Positions 47,058 through 57,547 of a DNA stretch of 64,000 bases are shown in pieces. The DNA comes from Clostridiales bacterium. GTDB taxonomy: Bacteria; Bacillota; Clostridia; Christensenellales; Aristaeellaceae. The stretch spans positions 1 to 64,000 of the forward strand of contig SVGS01000002.1 in NCBI GenBank assembly GCA_015056205.1, read 5' to 3'. Under the pieces are notes generated by a model. It saw nothing but the letters and a program-made list of their open reading frames with translations, had not been told where the DNA came from and did no database searches. The position numbers were made by a program, and so were the translations under genes. Positions within the stretch are counted from its first letter, which is position 1, and each line of letters begins with the position of its first letter.

Positions 47058-49313
47058 ATGAAATATGAGATTGACCTCAGCCATTTTCAGGAGGGAATCC
47101 GTTTTGATCTGGGGGAGGATTTCTGCGGCAGCTCCCCTTCGGGAGAGCGGATCAGCTTCAGCAATTTCTATATGGAGCGGGACGGAAAGCCCTTCTATCC
47201 CGTTTCCGGTGAACTCCACTACAGCCGGATGGATGCCGGGCGCTGGGAGGACGAGCTGATCAAGATGCGCATGGGCGGCATCAACATCGTTTCCACCTAT
47301 CTTTTCTGGAACCATATTGAGGAGGAGGAAGGCATTTTCGATTTCACCGGCCGGCGGGATCTGCGGCGCTTCGTTTCCCTTTGCGGAAAGCACGGGCTGT
47401 ATGTCATTCTGCGGGTCGGGCCTTTCGACCACGGGGAGGTCCGGAACGGCGGCCTGCCGGACTGGCTGTACGGAAAGCCCTTTGAAGTCCGCGAAGCCAA
47501 TGAAGGCTTCCTGGGATATGTCCGCCGCCTGTACGGAAAGATCGGGGATCAGGTGAGGGGTCTTTTCTACCGGGACGGCGGGCCCATCATTGCCGTACAG
47601 CTGGATAACGAATATATGCATTCCTCCGCAATGTGGGAAATGACCACCGGCATTTCGAACGAATGGATCAACAAGGGAACGGGAGGAGAGGCCTATATCC
47701 TGGCGCTGCGGGAAATCGCCCTGGAATGCGGCCTGACGCCGGCGTTCTTCACCGGAACCGCCTGGGGCGGAGCCGCGTATTCTCCCCGCGTCCTGCCTCT
47801 GTGGGGAGGATACGCCTACCGGCCCTGGATCTTCTACTCTCACCGGGGAGAACATCCGGCCACGGAGGAATATATTTACGAGGATTATCATCGCAGCGGC
47901 GCGGTCTGCGCGGATGACTTTACCCCGGCCTATCTGCCGGAGGAACGGCCCTACGCCTGCTGTGAAATGGGCGCGGGGATGATGTGCTGTTATTACTACC
48001 GGTTTATTTATCCCTACAGGAGCGTGGACGCCCTGGCAAACATCAAGATGGCCTCCGGCTGCAATTTTCTGGGATACTACATGTTCCACGGCGGAACCAA
48101 TCCCATCGGGAAAAACGGAACCTATCTCAACGAGGCTCAGGTTCCCAAAATCTCCTATGACTACCAGGCTGCCCTGGGCGAGTTTGGCCAGATCCGGGAA
48201 TCCTACAGCCGGCTGAAGAGCATCCACTTTTTTACCCGCTTTTTCGGGAGCCGGCTGGCGCCGATGGAAACCGTGCTGCCGGAAGGCGCTTCCGCCATCG
48301 ATCCGCGGGATACCGAAACGCTGCGCTTTGCCGTGCGGACGGACGGAAAAAGCGGCTTCCTTTTTGTCAACAATTTTCAGGATCATCTGGTTCTGCCTCC
48401 CCGGAAGCATGACCGGGTGCGGCTTGTCACCGGAAACGGCGCCTTCGACTTTGACATCAGCCTTGCGCCGGAGGAAAACGCGATTCTGCCCTTCGGAATG
48501 GATCTGGACGGAATCCCGCTGCTGCAGGCCACGGCCCAGCCCGTACTGCGGACAGAGTCGGCCGGACGGATTCTCTACGTATTCCTGGAGCCGGAAGGAA
48601 TGGCCGCGGACTTCCGGTTCGGAAACGGAACGGCCGTTTCCGGAAACGCGGGTCCGCTGGAAGGAGAGGAAGCCCGTCTCTTCTCTGTCCGTCGGGAAAA
48701 CCGGGAAGCGGAGGTGCTGCTGATCAGCCGGGAAGCGGCCGGCCGCCTGTTCCTGCTGCGGGACGGAAGCCTGGTTTTCACGGACGGCGCGCTGCTGGAG
48801 GATGAGCAGGGCGGACTCCGGCTGGAAACCCTCCGCCCGGAAAACACGCTGCTGTGCTGGCCGCCCGAAAGCCTCGGAGCTTCCGGCAGGCTGAAGAGGC
48901 TTCCGGACCGCGGCCCTCTGGGCGCCTGGCGGGCGGATACCCGGGAAGTGATCCTCCCCGTTGCCGTTCAGCAGACAGACCGGCATAAATATCTTCTCCG
49001 CCTGCCGGAGCTTCCGGAGGACCTGAAGGATATCCGCCTGCGGATTGACTATGAGGGGGATATCGGCATGCTGTTCCTGGGCAATACCCTGATCAGCGAC
49101 AACTTCTGCAACGGGGATACCTGGGAGATCGGGCTGCGGGAGCAGATCAAGGCGTTGAAAACGGAGCAGCCTGTACTGACGGTTGCGCCGCTCCGGGAAG
49201 GCGCCGTGGTCAGCGCGGAATCCGCCATGGCCGCCCGGAGCGAGAATAGCAGCCAGGAAACCGGAGAACTGAAAAAGGCGGAGCTGCAGCCGGTATATGA
49301 AATCGCACTGTAA
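47058..49313 (+). CDS. glycoside hydrolase family 35 beta-galactosidase
   Basis: SGELHYSRMDAGRWEDELIKMRMGGINIVSTYLFWNHIEEEEGIFDFTG, VQLDNEY. Confidence 0.9.
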   Translation: MKYEIDLSHFQEGIRFDLGEDFCGSSPSGERISFSNFYMERDGKPFYPVSGELHYSRMDAGRWEDELIKMRMGGINIVSTYLFWNHIEEEEGIFDFTGRRDLRRFVSLCGKHGLYVILRVGPFDHGEVRNGGLPDWLYGKPFEVREANEGFLGYVRRLYGKIGDQVRGLFYRDGGPIIAVQLDNEYMHSSAMWEMTTGISNEWINKGTGGEAYILALREIALECGLTPAFFTGTAWGGAAYSPRVLPLWGGYAYRPWIFYSHRGEHPATEEYIYEDYHRSGAVCADDFTPAYLPEERPYACCEMGAGMMCCYYYRFIYPYRSVDALANIKMASGCNFLGYYMFHGGTNPIGKNGTYLNEAQVPKISYDYQAALGEFGQIRESYSRLKSIHFFTRFFGSRLAPMETVLPEGASAIDPRDTETLRFAVRTDGKSGFLFVNNFQDHLVLPPRKHDRVRLVTGNGAFDFDISLAPEENAILPFGMDLDGIPLLQATAQPVLRTESAGRILYVFLEPEGMAADFRFGNGTAVSGNAGPLEGEEARLFSVRRENREAEVLLISREAAGRLFLLRDGSLVFTDGALLEDEQGGLRLETLRPENTLLCWPPESLGASGRLKRLPDRGPLGAWRADTREVILPVAVQQTDRHKYLLRLPELPEDLKDIRLRIDYEGDIGMLFLGNTLISDNFCNGDTWEIGLREQIKALKTEQPVLTVAPLREGAVVSAESAMAARSENSSQETGELKKAELQPVYEIAL

Positions 49314-49349
49314 ACAGAAGATCAAAAAGAAAACCCGGAGGGCAAGAGC

Positions 49350-52300
49350 ATGAAAAAAGTACAGGTCTATGAGCAGATTGTAACCATTCCGACCTACCAG
49401 ACCGGACCGCTGGAGAAAAACCCGCTGTTCATTGAAAAGAGGGCGTACCAGGGATCCACCGGAAAGGTTTATCCCGTCCCGATCTGCGAAAGCATCAGCG
49501 AGGAAAAGGAAAACGTGGATTACAAAGCCGTGATCCTCGAAAATGACTATCTCTATGTGATGATCCTGCCGGAGCTGGGCGGACGGATCCAGCGGGCGCT
49601 GGACAAGACCAACCATTATGACTTCGTATATTACAACCGGGTGATCAAGCCCGCGCTGGTAGGCCTGGCGGGGCCCTGGATTTCCGGGGGCATTGAGTTC
49701 AACTGGCCTCAGCACCACCGCCCTTCCACCTTCATGCCGGTGGATTATCTCTGCGCCGAAAACGCCGACGGATCCGCCACCGTAACCCTCGGGGAAACCG
49801 ACCGGATCAACGGCACCAAGGGGAACGCCGCCATCACCCTCTATCCGGACAAAGCCTATATTGAAATCAGGGGCCGGCTGTTCAACCCCACCGATTACCC
49901 GCAGACCTTCCTGTGGTGGGCCAATCCGGCAGTTTCCGTCAATGACAGCACCTTCTCGGTATTCCCGCCGGATGTCAACGCGGTCATGGATCATGGAAAG
50001 CGCGCGGTCTCCACTTTCCCCATTGCCACGGGGGAATACTACAAGGCGGACTACTCCGCCGGCGTGGACATCTCCCGCTACCGGAACATCCGGGTGCCCA
50101 CCTCCTATATGGCGGCACATTCCGACTTTGATTTCGTCGGGAATTTTGACGAAGGCAGGGACGCCGGACTGCTGCATGTGGCGGATCATCATGTGAGCCC
50201 CGGAAAGAAGCAGTGGACCTGGGGCTGCGGCAATTTCGGAAAGATCTGGGATCAAAACCTGACCGACGAAGACGGCCCCTACATTGAACTGATGACCGGC
50301 GTATACTGCGACAACCAGCCGGACTTCGCCTGGCTCAAGCCGCAGGAGGAGAAGTCCTTTGTCCAGTACTTCATGCCCTATAAGACCGTAGGCCGGGTAA
50401 GCAACGCCACCCGGGATATCATTCTGGGAGTGGATTTTCTGGACGCGGAAGGCAGGGTCATCCGGCCCGATCCTTTTGAAACCGGCCGGGCCGCGAACGA
50501 AAGGATCGCAAAGCAGGCCGCCCGGGCACGCATCAAGGTCTATGCCAGCGGTGAATTCAAAAACGCGGAAATCATCCTGTGGGCAGCGGGACAGGAAATA
50601 TACCGCAGGACGACGGATCTGAATCCCCGGGCCGCCTTCACCGACACCGTGGAAGGGCTGCACGACTTCCGGATCGCCGTCACGGATGAAAAGGGCGTAA
50701 CGCTGTGCGAATATCAGGAATATGTGAAAGAAAACCAGCCCATTCCCGAACCGGCGGAAGCGCTGCGCAAGCCGGAGGAAATCCAGTCGCTGGAGGAGCT
50801 GTATCTGGCGGGTCTGCATCTGGAGCAGTACCGGCACGCGACCTTCCTGCCCGCCGACTACTATCGCGAAGGCCTGCGCCGGGATCCCACCGATATCCGG
50901 CTGAACAACGCCCTCGGCCTGTACCTTCTGCGCAGCGGGCAGGCCGAAGAAAGCGTGGAATACTTCAGAGCCGCCATCCGGAAGCAGACCTGGCGGAATC
51001 CGAACCCCTATGCCGGTGAAGCGTATTTCAACCTCGGACTGGCACTGGAGACTCTGGAAAAGCTGAATGAAGCCTATGACGCCTTCTTCAAGGCAACCTG
51101 GAGCGCCGAAACCGCCGGCGCGGCCTGGTATCATCTCGCGTGCATCCGCGTCCGGCAGGGGGATCTTCCGCAGGCGCTGCGTTTCGCGGAGGAAAGCCTG
51201 CTGCGGGGATGGCACAACATGAAGACGCGCAGCCTGAAAGCTTCCATTCTGGCCCATCTCTGTCCGGAGAGCCCGGAATACCGGCGTTTCCTGGACGAAA
51301 GCTTCGGAATCGACCCGCTGTATCTGTCCCTGCTTTACCGGAAAGCGGATCAGGCGGCCTTTGACCGGGCCACCGGCGGACGAATTGAGGAATACCTGAA
51401 TACGGCCTATGAATATATCGGCTTTGGCTTCTGGCAGGACGCGGCGGCCGTGCTGGATAGATGTCCGGCGGAAAGCCCGATGAAATACTACGCCAAAGCC
51501 TTCGCCGAAGGCCGCATGGGACAGGCGGAGGCCGCGAAAGCCGACGTGGAAAAGGCGGAGAGCCTGAGCACGGATCTGTGCTTCCCGAACCGGCCGGAAG
51601 AAAAACAGATTCTGGAATACGCGGTTTCCCTGCCGGGGAAGGTGCCGAAGGCTCACTATTATCTGGGCGAACTGCTGTACGACAAAAAGCAGTACGAGGC
51701 AGCCATCCGGCACTGGCAGGAGGCCGTTTCCCGGATGCCGGAGCTGGCGCCGGCGCACAGGAACCTTTCCATTGCCTATTATAACCACGGGAATCCGGAG
51801 CTGGCGGCCGGAGAAATCGCGGAAGCGGTCCGGCTGGAGCCGGATAACAGCCGCTTCCTGCTGGAACAGGAGCAGCTGATGAAGCGCCTGGAGCGGCCGG
51901 TGAAGGAAAGGCTGGCGATGCTGGAGGCAAAGAGGGCCATTATTCCAGAGCGCTATGCCCTGATGCTGGCCTATGTGTCCCTCCTGAACGCGGACGGGCA
52001 GCATGAAAAGGCGCTGGAGCTGCTGACCTCCTATACCTTCCATGTCTGGGAAGGCGGAGAGGGCAAGGTTGCGGACGAATACAAAACCGCCCTGTTCGCC
52101 CTGGCGGAAAAGGCGCTGGCGGAAGGCCGGGCGGAAGACGCCCTGATCCTGGCGGAACGTACGCTGACCTACCCCGCTAACCTGGGCGAGGGCAAGCTGG
52201 ACAAGGTGCCGGACAACCGGGCGTATTACATCATGGGCCTGGCCTCCGCCGAAATGCACCGGGAAGACCAGGCCGTGGAATACTTCCGGAAAGCGGCGGA

Positions 52301-52586
52301 AGGTTCTTCCCTTCCGGAACCGGTCCGGTATTACAACGATCAGCCGTCCGACTATATTTACTGGCAGGGACTGGCCTTCCGCGCCCTGGGCGAAGAGGAA
52401 AAAGCGCTGAAGTGTTTCCACCAGCTGGTGATCTTCGGCGAACGCCATCTTTTTGACAAGGTGGGATATGATTTCTTCGCGGTTTCCATGCCTGAACTGG
52501 AGGTTTACCAGGACGATATTCAGAAACGGAGCGACGATTACTGCCGCCGCCTGGCGGAACTCGGCCGCAAAGGCCTCGGATGCTGA
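49350..52586 (+). CDS. DUF5107 domain plus TPR repeats protein
   Basis: N-terminal VMILPELGGRIQRALDKTNHYDFVYYNRVIKPALVGLAGPWISGGIEFNWPQHHRPST; C-terminal TPR-like repeats. Confidence 0.8.
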   Translation: MKKVQVYEQIVTIPTYQTGPLEKNPLFIEKRAYQGSTGKVYPVPICESISEEKENVDYKAVILENDYLYVMILPELGGRIQRALDKTNHYDFVYYNRVIKPALVGLAGPWISGGIEFNWPQHHRPSTFMPVDYLCAENADGSATVTLGETDRINGTKGNAAITLYPDKAYIEIRGRLFNPTDYPQTFLWWANPAVSVNDSTFSVFPPDVNAVMDHGKRAVSTFPIATGEYYKADYSAGVDISRYRNIRVPTSYMAAHSDFDFVGNFDEGRDAGLLHVADHHVSPGKKQWTWGCGNFGKIWDQNLTDEDGPYIELMTGVYCDNQPDFAWLKPQEEKSFVQYFMPYKTVGRVSNATRDIILGVDFLDAEGRVIRPDPFETGRAANERIAKQAARARIKVYASGEFKNAEIILWAAGQEIYRRTTDLNPRAAFTDTVEGLHDFRIAVTDEKGVTLCEYQEYVKENQPIPEPAEALRKPEEIQSLEELYLAGLHLEQYRHATFLPADYYREGLRRDPTDIRLNNALGLYLLRSGQAEESVEYFRAAIRKQTWRNPNPYAGEAYFNLGLALETLEKLNEAYDAFFKATWSAETAGAAWYHLACIRVRQGDLPQALRFAEESLLRGWHNMKTRSLKASILAHLCPESPEYRRFLDESFGIDPLYLSLLYRKADQAAFDRATGGRIEEYLNTAYEYIGFGFWQDAAAVLDRCPAESPMKYYAKAFAEGRMGQAEAAKADVEKAESLSTDLCFPNRPEEKQILEYAVSLPGKVPKAHYYLGELLYDKKQYEAAIRHWQEAVSRMPELAPAHRNLSIAYYNHGNPELAAGEIAEAVRLEPDNSRFLLEQEQLMKRLERPVKERLAMLEAKRAIIPERYALMLAYVSLLNADGQHEKALELLTSYTFHVWEGGEGKVADEYKTALFALAEKALAEGRAEDALILAERTLTYPANLGEGKLDKVPDNRAYYIMGLASAEMHREDQAVEYFRKAAEGSSLPEPVRYYNDQPSDYIYWQGLAFRALGEEEKALKCFHQLVIFGERHLFDKVGYDFFAVSMPELEVYQDDIQKRSDDYCRRLAELGRKGLGC

Positions 52587-52632
52587 AAAGGCAGTCCGGG
52601 CTTCCCTGCTGCCCGCTTCCGGATCCGCTTCA

Positions 52633-53256
52633 TCAGTCCGCTGTCACGATGTGGTTTCTTCCGGCTTCCTTAGCCCGGTAAAGGGCTTTGTCCACCCGTT
52701 CAAACGCAGATCCGGGCGTATCTCCCGGCCGAAGCTCCGCCAGACCGATACTGCAGGTAAAATGTCCCACGTCCGGGAATTCTGCTTTTTCCGTCTGCCT
52801 GCAGATACGATCCGCCAGATCATATTCACAATCATGTTCCGCCAGCCGCTGTAGGGGATTTCCGCGTGAACGGTTTCATCCGAGATCTCGGTAACGCTCA
52901 GGCTGCTTGTCGTATCGCGAACGCTGATATTCGCTGTCATCCAGTTCGTCAAGCAGAATCATATACTGATTTTCCGCAATCGGGTAAACGGTCATCTGGA
53001 CAATGGCGGGACCGGAGGTTTCGGGATTCAGCAGCCGGATCCGTTTGCTGATTTTTCCTGAAAACTTCCCGTAAGACGGCAGGAATACATGATAGTTCTC
53101 CGTAATCTTTTCTGACGATTCGCCGAGATGGAACCACAGGGTTTCAATCAGATCCGTATATTTTCCCTTTTCCCCGAGCAGGGAACCAAACATTCCTTTC
53201 CGGATAAAGGTCCGGTATTCATTCACTTCAGCATCGGCAACCAGCACGGCATCCAA
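52633..53256 (-). pseudogene. degraded diguanylate cyclase (GGDEF core lost)
   Basis: Frame-shifted C-terminus GHFTCSIGLAELRPGDTPGSAFERVDKALYRAKEAGRNHIVTAD*; GGDEF motif itself absent. Confidence 0.6.
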
Positions 53257-53445
53257 TTCTGTTTTTCCTCCTTCGCTGTAAACCGAAAGCGGCGGACCGG
53301 CAGGATTCTTTTTCAGAAGTCAGCACAAAGAATACCATACGTCCCCCTTTCAGGCAATAAAAAAGCGGCCGAAAAACCGAAATATGAGCATTATAAAAAT
53401 GCAGTGTACAAAGTCGTACACTGCACGGGGGATTGATTCAGATAC

Positions 53446-53865
53446 TTACTGCGGGAGAGGCAGCCCCGCTTTCTCGCAGAAAGCCGCTTCGCTCATTTCG
53501 GCCTGCTCCGCCGCCTCCTTCAGGGTAATCAAATTCTTTCGAACCAGGGCAGCCAGGGTTTTTACAGAGCCCGCCATCTCGCCCTCAGCCCGGCCCTCTG
53601 CCCGGCCCTCTGCCCGGCCTTTTGCCTGATTTTCATTAATCACTCTTGTCAGCCACTCAGACATTGTCCTGACCTCCTTTCCCCTTTCGTTTCTCTCATT
53701 GATCACCTGTTCAAACCGGTGATCCTGATCCATCACGTTCAAAAGCTGTAAAACGGATTCGATGTGGGCCAGTTCATCATCGCTGGGACAATATTCCCCG
53801 TTTTCCCGCATCTGGACAAAATAGCGGGCGACCTCCCGGAAGTCGCTCCGGAACAGGTTGACCAT
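53446..53865 (-). pseudogene. C-terminal fragment of Rpn/PD-(D/E)XK family nuclease-transposase
   Basis: FRSDFREVARYFVQMRENGEYCPSDDELAHIESVLQLLNVM plus GRAEGRAEGRAEGEMAG tail; nuclease domain missing. Confidence 0.55.
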
Positions 53866-53873
53866 TTTCAGGT

Positions 53874-55565
53874 TCAGTTCTGTTCAAAGCAGAACACGCC
53901 GCTTTCCAGATCCGCCCGGATCCGGAAAGCGCAGGTGCTCAGATCCGCCGTCAGCGAGGCTTCCCGGCCGCCGTTTCTCCAGGTGATCTCCAGCCGGTCC
54001 GGAGCCGGCTGTTCCGCGGTCATTTCCGCGTCAAAGCCGAAGGCGCCGCAGGCGCTGCGCATCTTCAGCAGCTTCAGCTGATCCTTCACGACCTGCTTCC
54101 GCAGGCCCTCTTCCAGCGCGGCCGCCGTCAGGTTGGTGCGGTTAATCTCCTTGTGGCCCGCGTCTCCTCCCGCCGCGACGGCTTCCCGGTTGTTTTCCCC
54201 GGCAAACAGATCCAGATACCAGACCTGCGGTTTCCCGGGCATGAACAGCTGCAGCGCCCGGGCCAGCAGGAGCTTTCTTTCGTCCGCTCCCAGCGCGCTG
54301 AAATAGGTGGCGTTGACCTGGTAGTACATATTCTTTTTGCCGTGCAGGTTTTTGATCAGTCCGCCCCGGCTGACGATCAGGTCGATCAGCCCCTGAATCC
54401 GGTCATCGGGAACCAGGCCCTTCAGATCCAGCATCGGAATGCCGTCATGGCATCCCAGCATATTGACGCAGCGGATGTGATCCCGCTGCTGCTCCCGCGC
54501 CCAGCGGATCAGGTATCCGGCGTCATGGTTCTCGATGGCGTCGATCAGCAGCCCGGGCAGGAAAAAGTCATAGGTCATATATCCCCGGTTTGCCAGCTCC
54601 CTGTAGCTTTTCTCGCTGTAGGCGGCATGGATTTCCGGCAGCAGGGTCAGGTTCCGCTCCTCCGCCATCCGGTGGACCCGCTCCAGCACCTCCCAGGTTT
54701 CCGGATCGTTCATGAAATTCCGCCGTCCGGGAATCTTGGAGGCATACCCGAAAGCATCCAGCCGGACGATGGAAGCGCCGTATCCCGCCAGCTTGTCCAG
54801 CACCTCCTCATAGTATTGCCAGACCAGCGGAGAACGGATGTTGACGTCCATCTGGCCGAGGTATTTCCGCCGGCTCTCCAGGGTTTCGGTCAGTTTTTCC
54901 CGCTTTTCCGCGGAGAGAAGATCCTCTGTTTCCAGTTCAGCCGGTTTCTTCCCCTCGGTGAGCCCAGAAGCGACCCTTTTCGCCAGGACCTCCGCCGTTC
55001 CGTACTGGATTCCCAGCGCGCGCATCAGGTCCTGCGTGTCCGGGAGGTCATAATGCACTTCCTGGTAGAAGGTGTTCCAGTAAGGCACTTCCTTTCCGTC
55101 CGGAAAACGAACCATGAGGATCGGCAGGCCGGGCTTACGGAAGAACATATCCCGCAGGCAGGCTTCATCCGGCTGAATCCAGCCGGCCTCCGTCATCTCC
55201 CCCCGGCCTTCCCAGAAGCGGTTCCAGTCGATAAAGAAATCCCGGTAGGCGGAATCCTCCCCTTTTTCAAGGATGTCCTGAAACTGGGGCGAGAGGACGG
55301 AAAGATGATTCAGGATAAAGTCCAGTTTCAGATCCGTTTTCAGCGCGCGGAGCCTGTCCAGGTCGGCGGACTTCGCCAGCCGCTCGTTCAGATCATAGCT
55401 GATCACCGAAAAACCCCTGTCCAGATCCGTGTGAAACACGCTGGGCAGGATATAGAAGGAGCTGAACGCTCCCCGCATTTCCGGCCTTTCCAGCAAATCG
55501 GCGATGTCTCCCAGTTTTCCTCCAAGGCTGTCCGGATAGGCGTTCAGCATGGGTCCGCTGTTCAT
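53874..55565 (-). CDS. GH13_18 sucrose/glucosylglycerate phosphorylase-like enzyme
   Basis: LDFILNHLSVLSPQFQDIL, MFFRKPGLPILMVRFPDG, VRLDAFGYASKIPG, LLPEIHAAYSE, NMLGCHDGIPMLD. Confidence 0.82.
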   Translation of the reverse strand: MNSGPMLNAYPDSLGGKLGDIADLLERPEMRGAFSSFYILPSVFHTDLDRGFSVISYDLNERLAKSADLDRLRALKTDLKLDFILNHLSVLSPQFQDILEKGEDSAYRDFFIDWNRFWEGRGEMTEAGWIQPDEACLRDMFFRKPGLPILMVRFPDGKEVPYWNTFYQEVHYDLPDTQDLMRALGIQYGTAEVLAKRVASGLTEGKKPAELETEDLLSAEKREKLTETLESRRKYLGQMDVNIRSPLVWQYYEEVLDKLAGYGASIVRLDAFGYASKIPGRRNFMNDPETWEVLERVHRMAEERNLTLLPEIHAAYSEKSYRELANRGYMTYDFFLPGLLIDAIENHDAGYLIRWAREQQRDHIRCVNMLGCHDGIPMLDLKGLVPDDRIQGLIDLIVSRGGLIKNLHGKKNMYYQVNATYFSALGADERKLLLARALQLFMPGKPQVWYLDLFAGENNREAVAAGGDAGHKEINRTNLTAAALEEGLRKQVVKDQLKLLKMRSACGAFGFDAEMTAEQPAPDRLEITWRNGGREASLTADLSTCAFRIRADLESGVFCFEQN

Positions 55566-55589
55566 ATTTGTGTTCCTCCCCGGTTTTAT

Positions 55590-56492
55590 TCAGGTTTCCG
55601 CCATGATTCGGCGATACTCCGCATAGGACAGGAGTTCGCCCTGTTTGCTCAGGATCAGCCGCGCCTTCCGGGCCTGGTCTTCCAGCTTCTGCTGTTCGAT
55701 CTCCAGAACCAGGGTCGTGAATGCGCTGTCCGTTTTTCCGTCCCGGTTCCGGGCCCGGCGGTGGGCGAGGGTTTCCGCCGGCGTGGAATTCAGCAGAACG
55801 GGGATATCCACCCCCTCCAGATAATCGCTGTTTCCGTGCGTCCATTCAACGATCAGCACGCGAATCTCCGAAAAGTCCACCCGGTCATACCAGAGTTCTC
55901 CCGGTTCCCGGCCCATCCGCTTAAGGCAGATCTCCCGGGCGCCCCGGTGAAAGTCCGCCAAGATGCCGGAGACTTCATCGAAATCCGTTTCCGCGGGAGT
56001 TCCCAAATAACCGCTCAGCGCCCGGCGGCCTGCCCGCCGGTAGACCCTGAGCCACTCCTGATCCGGGTTCGGCTCCGCGTCCCGGTCCTCCTCCCAGAGC
56101 TTTCTCAGCTCCGCCGTAACCGTTTCACTGATCAGCCCGGCCGACACCAGGCCCCGGAGGCCGCCGACGCGGAAAACGCGCTGCCGTTCCCGGTCATTCT
56201 CCCGCGGAATCCGGCGGGGATAATTGTCTCCGCTGAGCACATACGCGCCAATTCCCTGATCCCCCAGGTAATAAGCCAGCACGGAAGCAATCTCGCTTTT
56301 CCCGACGCCGCTCCCTCCGCAGACCGCGACGACGGTACGGGCCTCCCCGCGTTCCTCAATCATCCGCATCAGTTCAGGGAAAAGAGCTTTCGCCTTCCGG
56401 ATATGCTCCTCCCCGATACAGATTTTGTCTCCGGGCATATCCCCGTGCGGAATATCGCCTGGCAGCTCCGGTGCTTTCCATTTGTTGTCCAT
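55590..56492 (-). CDS. P-loop kinase (uridine kinase/adenylylsulfate kinase-like)
   Basis: VCGGSGVGKSEIASVLAYYL Walker A, YVLSGDNYPRRIP, VLIVEWTHGN. Confidence 0.72.
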   Translation of the reverse strand: MDNKWKAPELPGDIPHGDMPGDKICIGEEHIRKAKALFPELMRMIEERGEARTVVAVCGGSGVGKSEIASVLAYYLGDQGIGAYVLSGDNYPRRIPRENDRERQRVFRVGGLRGLVSAGLISETVTAELRKLWEEDRDAEPNPDQEWLRVYRRAGRRALSGYLGTPAETDFDEVSGILADFHRGAREICLKRMGREPGELWYDRVDFSEIRVLIVEWTHGNSDYLEGVDIPVLLNSTPAETLAHRRARNRDGKTDSAFTTLVLEIEQQKLEDQARKARLILSKQGELLSYAEYRRIMAET

Positions 56493-56530
56493 CGCCTGTT
56501 TCCTCCCTTTCCGGTTCGTTTGTACGTTTC

Positions 56531-57511
56531 TTATGTCGTCTCCCGCGCCACCAGCCTCACCGGGAAAACGGTGTTGACGGGAACCGTTTCCCCCGAAGCC
56601 CTCCGGATCACGCAGTCCACCGCATAACGGGCGATTTCGGCAATCGGCTGGTGGATGCTCGTCAGCCGGATCGGGCAGAGGGTTGTGAATGCCGTATCAT
56701 CATATCCCACAATCTTCAACTGCTCCGGAATCCGGATTCCGTGGCGCAGGCACCAGCGCACGACGGTCGCCGCCATCAGATCATTGGAGGTCAGGATTCC
56801 GTCCAGATCCGGAAAATCAGTGAAAATCCGTTCGATGGTCTCCGTATAATCCAGGGAGATAAATTCCTGCCACTGGGCCTCCACAAGCACCGGTACGGGC
56901 AGGCCTCCCGCGGCGGCAGCGGCACAGAACCCCTCATAGCGCTGGTTGGAAACGCTGTTCTTCGCCGCGTTCCCGCTGAGGTACAGCAGCTTTCTGCAGC
57001 CCCGGGAAATCAGATGTTCCCCCGCCAGCCTTCCGCCCTGAACGCTGTCCATCAGCGCGCTGGGGGTTCCGTCCTTCGACTGTCTTTCGATATAAACCAC
57101 CGGCGTCCCGCTGTGCGCGATGCGGTCGAAGCCCTGGCTGTAGCTGGCCACGATCATTCCCCGGACCCGGTCTCCCAGCAGCATCTGGTAATAAGAACTC
57201 TCCTTGCCGAAGTCCTGATCCGAGATGCACAGGAGCAGCTGGCATCCCTGCACCGCCACCGCGCTTTCCACCTCCTGGATCAGCTCCGCGAAGAAATACT
57301 GCCGGGCGGAAGGAACAATCAGGCCGATCAGGTTGGTGCTTTTCTTGGCCAGGGAACGGGCCATCTCGTTCGGACGATAGCCCAGCTCCCGCATGGCTTC
57401 CTCGATCCTTCCGCGGGTTTTCTCACTGACCCGGACCCGTCCGTTCAGCATTCTGGAAACTGTGGTGACGGTCACGCCGGCCCGGTCCGCCACATCCTGA
57501 ATCGTAGGCAT
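56531..57511 (-). CDS. LacI family transcriptional regulator
   Basis: MPTIQDVADRAGVTVTTVSRMLNGRVRVSEKTRGRIEEAMRELGYRPNEMARSL. Confidence 0.93.
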   Translation of the reverse strand: MPTIQDVADRAGVTVTTVSRMLNGRVRVSEKTRGRIEEAMRELGYRPNEMARSLAKKSTNLIGLIVPSARQYFFAELIQEVESAVAVQGCQLLLCISDQDFGKESSYYQMLLGDRVRGMIVASYSQGFDRIAHSGTPVVYIERQSKDGTPSALMDSVQGGRLAGEHLISRGCRKLLYLSGNAAKNSVSNQRYEGFCAAAAAGGLPVPVLVEAQWQEFISLDYTETIERIFTDFPDLDGILTSNDLMAATVVRWCLRHGIRIPEQLKIVGYDDTAFTTLCPIRLTSIHQPIAEIARYAVDCVIRRASGETVPVNTVFPVRLVARETT

Positions 57512-57547
57512 TCGTTCTGTCTCCTTTTCGGGTGTTGCAGCATGGTC

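Noticed and set aside
46974-52448. 1824-aa minus-strand ORF
   Set aside because: Antisense to clear GH35 and DUF5107-TPR genes; low-complexity Gly/Arg/Phe-rich translation typical of GC-rich shadow frames.
53581-53620. Possible short CRISPR-like repeat
   Set aside because: 12-bp units without spacers, encoding GRAE repeats in a coding frame.
54153-56627. 824-aa plus-strand ORF
   Set aside because: Antisense to the GH13_18 phosphorylase and kinase genes, both with strong motifs.
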